This document shows positions 1 to 6,419 of a stretch of 11,208 nucleotides of DNA, piece after piece. The position numbers were made by a program, and so were the translations under genes. A model generated the notes under the pieces. It was given only the letters and a program-made list of their open reading frames with translations. It had not been told where the DNA came from and did no database searches. The DNA comes from Cudoniella acicularis (lineage: Eukaryota; Ascomycota; Leotiomycetes; Helotiales; Helotiaceae). Positions within the stretch are counted from its first letter, which is position 1; each line of letters begins with the position of its first letter. The stretch spans positions 1 through 11,208 of the forward strand of contig JAAMPI010001707.1 in the NCBI GenBank assembly GCA_013054445.1, in the 5' to 3' direction.

Positions 1-400
1 GCATCGTATAGTCCCAGATAGCGTCAACTAAGGACGTCCGAGGGGGTCGGATCGGACGATGTGATATTTTTATAACCTTCTCAGGCGATACTCGAGTCGG
101 GTAAGAGGAAGTAGGTAAGAGAGATATTTTACGACCTTCTTAGGCGGCGCTGTACTGCCTTGGTCGGGCAGGAGGAAGGGAGGGTGTCCGAGGGGGGTCG
201 ATTCGGACGAGACGATATTTTACGACCTTCGCAGGCGACGCTTGTGTCGAGTAGGAGGTAAGGAGGCTAAGGGATATTTTACGACCTTCTCAGGCGACGC
301 TTGTGTCGGGTGGGTTGGTGGTGAGCATGGCCACTCGTGGACTCAGAGGCTCGTCGTCGTCATCGTCGGGTGGGATATTCTAGAGCCTTCCCAGGCACAG
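1..400. repeat. GC-rich minisatellite with higher-order structure
   Basis: A core resembling GATATTTTACGACCTTCTCA followed by GGCGACGC starts at 63, 123, 214, 273 and, more degenerate, 374. Intervals alternate between about 60 and 91-101 bp. A second motif, GTCCGAGGGGGTCGGATCGG plus ACGA, precedes the first and third cores at 36-59 and 186-210. The true unit is therefore a composite of about 150 bp (36 to 186, 63 to 214, 123 to 273). The second motif has inverted ends, GTCCGA and TCGGAC. Linkers are G-rich (GTAGGAGG, GGGTGGG). I see no reading frame in it. It could be the internal repeat of a mobile element or a free minisatellite. Confidence 0.75.
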
Positions 401-700
401 AGGGTGAGCTTAGTTTAATGTTATAGCTCTGTAAAGGCACGAAGGCCCTGACGTCACGTGGGACGTATTTGTAAGAAGGTGCTATATTAACGAAGAAACT
501 AAGCTAAGGAGAGAAGAAGGAGAGGTGGCCCTATAGGGGCCTTATATACAGGAGGTGAGTGCTGGTAAGCGAGGGCACGTGATAAGGGGTCAGGGGCTGC
601 GTCGTAGCCTCCTGTCGCATATAGCGCCACACTGTCTGAGTCTCCTTAGTCGTAGGACTGTGCGTTAAACCAGGTCTATGACATCTACTACCTATAACCG
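401..700. other. Intergenic or element-flanking DNA, no gene seen
   Basis: This stretch keeps many CA and TG dinucleotides, so it is less RIP-mutated than the DNA that follows. It contains two CACGTG sites (455-460 and 576-581), a TATA-like CTTATATACA at 541-550, and a weak 8-bp inverted pair, ACAGGAGG at 548-555 with CCTCCTGT at 608-615. It may be the 5' untranslated or promoter part of the LINE relic that starts near 700, or the end of another element. I found no coding frame or RNA gene. Confidence 0.4.
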
Positions 701-2056
701 CCGCTAATCTAGCTTCTAGCTAGTATATCTCTTTAAGAAGAATAAGGCCTATATATTTATTAATAAGATCCTCTCTTAATTAGCCTAGATAGTCGACTTC
801 TATTCGCCTAATTTCTATACCCTTAAAATCTAAATAAGAGACAAGACCTAGAATATCTATAATATCTATAATTAACTATTAAAATATCTCTAATATACTC
901 TTAAAACCTTTTTAATCTTCTTTTTAATAAGTATTAAGTAAACTTAGAAAATATATCTTATTTAAAGACTTTAACCTATATTATCTATAATAGAATAAGC
1001 CTTAAGACCTAACCTACTACCTCTTTATAGAATTACTACTTAAGATAATAGAAGATATAGGCCTATTACTATTTATTCTTTTAGATATAATTATATAAAA
1101 AGTAAAAAGCCTATAAAGTATTCTAGACCTAACCTTTAAGATAAAAGAAACGTTTAACTATCTAATAACTTATATAATAGACGATATCTTAGACTAAGGG
1201 TCTAACTATCGGCTAATATTTATAACCTTAGACCTCTCTTTCTTATAATAGAGTTAAAAAGAGAGACTTAACTAGAAAAAGATAGATATAGCTATAGTTA
1301 AGAATAAAGTAGTAGAACTTTAAAGTCTCTTAAAAAGTATCTATCTATTAGAGTAAATCGAGGTCTATATAGAATACCTAATAAGCTTTATAAAAGACTT
1401 AATTAAGAAGGTTGTCTTAAAGTCTAAGGCCTTTTAAAGAGTAAGCTTATAATAGATAAATAAGATTAAGGCCTTAGTTTAAGAAAAAAGATAAGAATAG
1501 AGAAGATAGTAAAATACTAGAGATCTATAGATATAAGAAAAGTAGAAAAAAGCTAGTTATAAGAAAATAAAGCTTATTAAATATTAAAAAAGAAAAGTAT
1601 TCTAAAAAGAAATCTATAATATAGATATATTAGAAAGCGAGATATAAAGGCTTATAAGATAAGCTAGACTTAAAGGTAAGAAACCTCTAGAGCTCTTTAC
1701 TCTCTTAGACCTTAAAACACCCTAAGGCCTAGCTAAGACCTTTCTAGAAAAGGCTAATATCTTAAGAAACAAGTTCTTTTTAGAGTCTAGAATAGACCTT
1801 AGTAATATTAAAGACGACTCTTTTATAGACGATACCTTTCTAACCCCTCTCTTCTCTTTATATATAATAAGCTTAAAAGAAATTATAACTATTATTAATA
1901 GCTAGAAAATAAAAAAGGCCTTAAAACGAGATAAAATCTTATTAGTATTCTTAAAGACAATAAGAATATCTTTAGCTATAATAATTACCTCTCTTATTAT
2001 AGCTTATTAAAGCTTTAGTTATTATTTAAAAGGTTTTAAGATATATATATACTAGT
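700..2056 (+). mobile_element. RIP-degraded Tad-like LINE (endonuclease plus start of RT), 3'-truncated
   Basis: One plus-strand frame (codons starting at positions such as 841, 967, 1180 and 1915) reads through many stops as the second ORF of a non-LTR retrotransposon. The endonuclease/exonuclease/phosphatase part shows TRPRI at 841-855, DFN at 967-975 in the usual DFN-x-HH-x-x-W setting (His and Trp mutated), an LLLKIIEDIGLLL stretch from about 1033, an ILDLTF block before 1140, and GSNYRPI at 1198-1218 where active enzymes have S-D/N-H-R-P; the catalytic His is now Tyr, as expected from CAT to TAT. A charged linker follows. The fingers region of reverse transcriptase then begins: KKFF-like SRIDLS near 1790, and KALKRDKI at 1915-1938 replacing the typical KAPGPDGI. 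The frame ends at 2056, before any YxDD box. Such proteins copy element RNA at a nicked chromosomal target. This copy is dead: it has dozens of in-frame stops. The LINE identity is from motif order; the Tad clade is inferred. Confidence 0.75.
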
Positions 2057-2393
2057 GTGATATAGTTCGCTTACCTACTAAGGGGCGTCCGTCACGTGGC
2101 TTAGATCGACGGCGGATGTCCGGAATGATATCGGTAGCAAACCTCCGACATCTAGGATCATAGTTCTAGGGCACCTGATACGTGGCACGGGATACTAGAT
2201 AATACTATTGATTTCTATTATTATTAGGCCTTGGCATCGGACCCCTATCGGTAGCAGATAGCTAATAAAAAGAGGGCTTCTCTAGACCCCCCGGGGCTAG
2301 AGATTAGTTCTATACTAAATCTTTTTCCTCTTATACGTGACTTCTTTACCTATTAACGCCTCTTCTTTATAATAGTAAAGTAAACGTATAAAA
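2057..2393. other. Junction DNA between LINE and pogo relics
   Basis: Composition changes sharply at about 2055, from nearly pure AT-rich RIP DNA to mixed sequence with GTCACGTG at 2091-2098. TATCGGTAGCA occurs twice (near 2129 and 2247), and CGGTAGCA again near 2582 inside the pogo relic. GGCACGGGAT occurs near 2183 and again near 2889, on either side of the pogo relic and in the same orientation. I see no gene. It could hold the terminal part of the pogo element or an unrelated fragment. Confidence 0.35.
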
Positions 2394-2418
2394 TTAACTA
2401 ATAGTTATAAAGAAGAGG
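2359..2418. repeat. 14-bp perfect inverted repeat (hairpin)
   Basis: CCTCTTCTTTATAA at 2359-2372 is the exact reverse complement of TTATAAAGAAGAGG at 2405-2418, with a 32-bp spacer. It overlaps the point where the pogo transposase frame ends (2394), so it may mark a rearrangement or an internal deletion. In AT-rich DNA a 14-bp match could still be chance. Confidence 0.5.
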
Positions 2419-2819
2419 ATAAACATTAGGGCGTACTTAGTAGAGACGTATAAATTATTAATATTCTAAAGGTAGAGGCTCTTTAGCCTGATCTTATAGC
2501 GCTTTATAAACTAGCCTACCTAGTTCTTCTTAACACTCGCTTTCTTAATCTCTTTAATAAGATTATTAACGATATAACTAGTCGGTAGCATTCCTCGGTC
2601 TATTAGGCTATTGATTCGACTAATCAGGACCTCTTCCTGTTCGCTAGTAAGACACTAGTACTATAATGAATTAGCCTTCTTTTTCGACTTAGTAAGGCCG
2701 CGTATACGCTTTAAGAGCGAAGTATAATCATATCTGTATTTTATAATAGTATTAGAATAATTTATAAATTATCCTCTTTTTAATATAGTAACTGTAGCGT
2801 TAATCCGAGCTGATTTGTC
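2394..2819 (-). mobile_element. Pogo/Fot1-family transposase fragment (DNA-binding N-terminus)
   Basis: Read on the minus strand from 2819 down to a stop at 2394, one frame is kept throughout despite several in-frame stops. The first part resembles the psq-type helix-turn-helix of fungal pogo transposases: TSLLKRIRG near 2720 matches the usual STL-x-x-R-x-x-G. From 2651 the CENP-B-type second DNA-binding domain follows: LTSEQEEVLISRI, then RGMLPTS, then a KKN-stop-VG-stop-FIKRYKIRLKSLYL block in which the stops replace Trp and Gln/Arg-like codons, ending in FFITIS. This order is diagnostic of Fot1/Tigger-like elements. The DDE catalytic domain that should follow is absent, so the copy is truncated as well as RIP-mutated. 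These proteins bind element termini and move the element by cut and paste into TA sites. I am confident of the family; the exact start is unknown. Confidence 0.8.
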
Positions 2820-2844
2820 GACTCTAGCTATTTTTTAGTATAGA

Positions 2845-2900
2845 GGTGGATTTTAAAAAAAAGCGGGATTTAGTAGAGAGTGGGATTTGGCACGGGATTT
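2845..2900. repeat. Short GGGATTT direct repeats beside the pogo relic
   Basis: GCGGGATTT (2863-2871), GTGGGATTT (2880-2888) and ACGGGATTT (2892-2900), plus a variant TGGATTTT from 2847, lie just upstream of the transposase N-terminus. Short subterminal repeats of this kind occur at the ends of some DNA transposons as transposase binding sites, so this may be the pogo element's 5' end. The matching opposite end was not found. Confidence 0.35.
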
Positions 2901-3319
2901 CGGTTACCTCCGGTACCTGACCGCTTGCTGCTGACTAATTTAAACTGCTGCCTGAGGCCATGAAGCCACAGGAGAGCTGTGTAGGTCTTAGACGTTAGCA
3001 CTGATAGGTCAGTTTGGCCTTGCGTCAGCTACAGTATTGAATAGCCACAAGCTTAGCAAAGGATTACATAAGTGAAATTACATCGTAATTATTATAGGAT
3101 GTGCGGGGCCGTTTTGACTCGAGGTACCGACCCGTGTAGTAACCTCTTGTGAATTTATATATTACAGTGACGCGTAACTGCTGTTAACCGAAACCACTTT
3201 AAAAGCTGCCATCTATGTACCCTAATTTGGCATAGTTTCGACCCCAAATTCCTTTCTTATCGCCTCACCCGGCTGGTAGAACAGGAGAGGTTACTCCATC
3301 AAGTATCAAATAAGGACAG
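2901..3319. other. Unique, little-mutated DNA upstream of the HET relic
   Basis: CA and TG are common here, unlike the flanks, so this is probably ancestral non-repeat sequence. No convincing exon was found. ACAG at 3316-3319 directly precedes the open HET frame and could be a 3' splice site, which would explain why that frame has no ATG. An in-frame TAA lies at 3311-3313. The missing HET N-terminal exon should be in this stretch if it survived. Confidence 0.4.
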
Positions 3320-4375
3320 GTGCGGATCACTGTTCACAGAGATGTTTCTGAAATTTCACTACATCCAGCTATCTTAAGATCAGATCTCGGAGTTCTTGGA
3401 GGCGAGCCAACACCTGTCAGATCCGCCTGCTATTTCGAACCTACGCCGATAGATTCTTCCATATTTCAATCATCAACACATGTTTCTACCACATCTCTTG
3501 CTGCAGCCAACCTTGCCAAGGAATGGATAGCTGAATGCACAGAGTCACACCCAAAATGTGCTAAAGGAAGAGGCTTCGGTTTGCCAAAAAGGCTTGTCAA
3601 CGTGCTCTCTTTGAGCGAAGTTGGGAAAGTAAGCGTTGTAGAAACTCGAAGGATTTCCAACGAAGGTGATATCCAGTACATTGCATTAAGCTACTGCTGG
3701 GGTCCGAACCCGACTTTCAAACTAACAAAATCAACATGGGAAGCTTTATTGTCTGGAGTGGCTATTGAAATTCTCCCAAGAACCTTACAAGACGCAACTA
3801 GCTTCACACAAAATATCAATCTGGAATGGTTATGGGTTGATTCACTATACATTATTCAGGATTCGCAAGAAGACTGGAATCGCGAAGCCTTGACTATGCG
3901 TCAAGTGTATCAGAACTCTTTTCTTATGGTGGCCGCACTAGGGATATCAAGCTCTGATGAGGGGTTATTTGCAATTAGAGACCCGTTACTATATTCTGCA
4001 TACTTTTTATTTCAGACAGAGCAAGGTGAGAATATATACGGAGGCCAAGACTCAGATATTGAACTTCTGCGAGGAGCCTGGCCCCTTCACCAAAGAGGTT
4101 GGGTGACACAAGAGAGGGCCTTAGCATCAAGAACTGTTAATTTTGGACCGTATTTGATTTGGCAATGCTAGTAAAAGACCGCAGATGAATATAACATACT
4201 CGCACGTAGTACGAATAAAATGGGATTCGATACGGTCGAGCAATTCTCTAATCTCGTACTAAGTAACGGAACATATAGTATGTCTTCGGCCGACCGAGAT
4301 GAAGCAATACTTAAGATCTGGACTCAATTAGTCCGAGATTATACGCGAGGCACCTTAACTGTTATTTCGCGCTAA
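3320..4375 (+). pseudogene. HET-domain (heterokaryon incompatibility) gene fragment, broken
   Basis: The frame is open from 3320 to 4168. Residue numbers count from 3320. A linker with KEWIAEC and HPKC (about 67-80) is typical just before a HET domain. The HET domain follows: YIALSYCWG at 120-128, LPRTLQDA at 152-159, LEWLWVDSLYIIQD at 168-181, an M-R-Q-V-Y block at 193-197, and QRGWVTQERALASR at 258-271. HET proteins act in non-self recognition after hyphal fusion and trigger cell death. Tyr177 (codon 3848-3850) stands where the family normally has Cys (DSLCIIQD); TGC to TAC is a RIP-type change on the other strand. TAG TAA at 4169-4174 interrupts the gene, probably former CAG CAA. Beyond them the same frame still reads as HET-like sequence (KTADEYNILA, then LVRDYTRGTLT) to 4375. 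Typical HET proteins are several hundred residues longer, so the 3' part is lost, apparently where RIP-mutated repeat DNA begins near 4365. There is no ATG at the 5' side, only GTG, so the N-terminus is also missing or lies in an upstream exon. Confidence 0.85.
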
Positions 4376-4629
4376 TTCTCACCTCACTTTACGGGTATAC
4401 CGAGCCACCGCACACGTGACCCCTCGCCGATTTACTCACCCTCGTTTCACCTCTACCTTACCTATCCTTACCGGCCTTTATTATACTCTCTCTATTACCT
4501 TACCTCTACTCACCCGTCTCGCCTAGGATATACCTATCCCTAGTCACGCTACTATCAAGAGCGTTAACTCCTAGTGAAAAGGATTTACAGGAGCCAGAAC
4601 AAGCTCTAAGAAGGGCTATAATAGGCTCC
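4376..4629. other. Pyrimidine-rich repeat DNA, no gene seen
   Basis: Long C/T-rich runs (for example around 4430-4545) with few CA or TG start right after the HET frame. CACGTG occurs at 4413-4418. It resembles a leader or LTR-like region of a RIP-mutated element, comparable in style to 6200-6300, but I cannot assign it. Confidence 0.35.
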
Positions 4630-4670
4630 TAGTATTAGGATAGGCTTTTAGCCTTACTATCCTAATACTA
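4630..4670. repeat. 14-bp perfect inverted repeat with 13-base loop
   Basis: TAGTATTAGGATAG (4630-4643) pairs exactly with CTATCCTAATACTA (4657-4670) around GCTTTTAGCCTTA. It sits at the step from pyrimidine-rich to extremely AT-rich DNA, so it could be an element end, or an RNA hairpin of an old transcript. Confidence 0.6.
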
Positions 4671-5092
4671 AATATTATATTATTATTATAAAGATAGAGT
4701 TAGAATTTTATCTTATAATATATTTTTAATTCTATTCTCTATTATAATTCTTTTTCTTAAGTTCTCTTCTCTTATCTACTCTTCTTACTATCTATCTAGA
4801 CTATTCTTTTCTAACTTTAATATTCTACTTTTTATTATTAGAATTCTAACCTACTAAACTAGTAATATAAAGAACTTTTTATATTCTATTTATAATAAAC
4901 TCTTTCTTTTATTTATAATTATAAGAAACTATTATCTTAAGATAAATAAGAAAAAGATAATAATAGAAAAGATAAAGATAATATAAGAGAATAGGTTTAA
5001 TAATAATATAACTAGTATTAATAATTACTATATTCTTTAAGAGATCTTATTATATATAAATAATATATATAAGATATAGATAAAGTTATAAT
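4671..5092. other. Extremely AT-rich RIP-mutated block
   Basis: The sequence is almost entirely A/T with scattered CT and AG steps and practically no CA or TG. No frame could be read as a known family on either strand. It ends at the TGTCAC start of the cassette at 5093, and similar DNA resumes after the cassette, so the two blocks are probably parts of one element split by an insertion. Confidence 0.45.
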
Positions 5093-5284
5093 TGTCACAG
5101 GTCTGGAGTGACATGCGCGTCACGTGCCCCTGACGGGGACGTGTCGGGTGTACTTCGGGGTGTAGACTATATATAGTAGAATAGCGAATAAGGCTCTAAC
5201 CTTATTCTTATGCCTTTTGGCCCGATAGCCGAGTGGTAAAAGCTATTTATATCATTCGCTACGCACGCTAGTCACGTGCTGTCA
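5093..5284. mobile_element. Candidate solo LTR or small non-autonomous insertion
   Basis: A 192-bp segment with normal CA/TG content sits inside almost pure RIP DNA. It begins TGTCACAG and ends GTGCTGTCA, giving the TG...CA ends of an LTR. TAAT flanks both sides (5089-5092 and 5285-5288), a possible but weak target-site duplication in such AT-rich surroundings. Inside are a TATA-like CTATATATAG near 5167, a GTCACGTG near each end (5119-5126 and 5271-5278), and the inverted pair TGTCAC/GTGACA at 5093-5098 and 5108-5113. A tRNA-like A box occurs at 5227-5237. The contrast suggests it inserted after RIP had acted on its host element, or was too short or too rare to be a RIP target. It could equally be a MITE or SINE. 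Confidence 0.5.
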
Positions 5285-5905
5285 TAATAATAAGAATAAG
5301 TTCTTCTTTATAAGACTATCTTTAATCTATAGCTTAAGAACTATATTAATACTTAGCTTACTTCTTTTCTATAGATATAAGAAAGACTATCTAGAAGTAA
5401 CTCTATATAATTTATATACTCTAAAATACTTTATTAAGCTCTTTATAATAATAGCTAATAGTCTATTAAAAGAAAAGCTAACTATTAATATTATATATAG
5501 CTATTTATAACGATTTATCTTAAAGTATAAATAAGATATTAGTATTTATATTTTTAAGTAAGTTAGAAAGTTAGTTATTAATATAAATATAATATCTTAT
5601 AATTACTATTATTAGATTAAATATAAATGTTTTAATATTAATAAACGAAAAGTATATTAAGATAATACTTAAGATAAAACTTAGCTTATCTATTACTTAT
5701 TAATCTAAGTACTACCTAACCTTAAAGAGGTATAAGATTATAGTATTTATAGTCTAGGATAAGAATTAATATAAGTTTAATTATAAAATAGCTTAAGTTA
5801 TATTTAGTATTAAGCTAAATATATTCTACTTCTTATTAGCTAGAATAAAAAAGATAATTAAATCTTTTATTAAAATAGAAATAAATAAAGAGTTATACTC
5901 TATTT
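5285..5905. other. AT-rich RIP-mutated element body, family not recognised
   Basis: The block has extreme TA enrichment, with CA and TG almost gone. One plus-strand frame can be read over a long distance with relatively few stops and contains a spacing like C-x2-C-x6-C (now mostly Tyr, near YKCFN), but no family could be named with confidence. I treat it as the remnant of an unidentified transposon coding region. Confidence 0.4.
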
Positions 5906-6419
5906 AACGACTAGACGGTAAACTGGCTACTGTTTTCGGTAGGTTTGGTCGCTGTTTTCCGTAGCTGACTTACTAAAATCTCGCGCTGCCCTAGCGCTCG
6001 CGTACCTTATAGCTAAGGCGGTACGGCGGTAGAGACCCCTGTTATAGGAACACTAAAAAAAGCGAGTAGGTCAAGTCATTATTCGGAAAAGCCACTTTCT
6101 CTTATCTTATCCTCGTTTAACATTTTCTAAGAAGAGGGGAGTAGAAAACGGCTGCCTACTATCCCCTAGGTGACTTAAGATAGCGGTTATCCTATCTATA
6201 TCTTCGTTTATCCTCTCTCCCTCCTTCCTCTATCTTCTTTCTTCTAAACCTCTTATACTTAACTATCACTATCCCTCGCTCTACCTCTCCCCCCTCCGCT
6301 CGCTACTATTACTTAGGTAGCAGGCTCCTCCTTTATATCTTCGGCCTTACTTCTTTACTTATAATCGTTACCGCCGCCGTCCCCTTCGGTTAATCTAGTC
6401 GAGATACGTCGTCGCTAAT
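5906..6419. promoter_or_regulatory. Probable 5' flank and promoter region of the DUF3435 relic
   Basis: Composition changes at about 5906 from AT-rich to GC-richer, CpG-containing DNA. An imperfect direct repeat, GGCTACTGTTTTCGGTAG (5925-5942) and GGTCGCTGTTTTCCGTAG (5947-5964), lies at this edge. Positions 6200-6300 are a strong pyrimidine tract (CTCTCTCCCTCCTTCC and similar), which in filamentous fungi commonly lies just upstream of transcription starts. No ATG in the right frame survives, as expected if TG was turned to TA. Role inferred from position and composition. Confidence 0.4.

Noticed and set aside
3311..3322. GTG at 3320 as the true HET start codon
   Set aside because: Fungal nuclear genes do not normally start with GTG. 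The position is better explained as the edge of an exon after ACAG or as a truncated 5' end.
3466..3681. A 71-codon open frame on the minus strand
   Set aside because: It is antisense to the linker and start of the HET domain on the plus strand, with no motif of its own.
5221..5284. A complete tRNA gene starting at GGCCCGATAGCC
   Set aside because: No B box (GGTTCGA-like) and no 3' acceptor strand complementary to GGCCCGA follow within a tRNA length, and no cloverleaf can be folded by eye.
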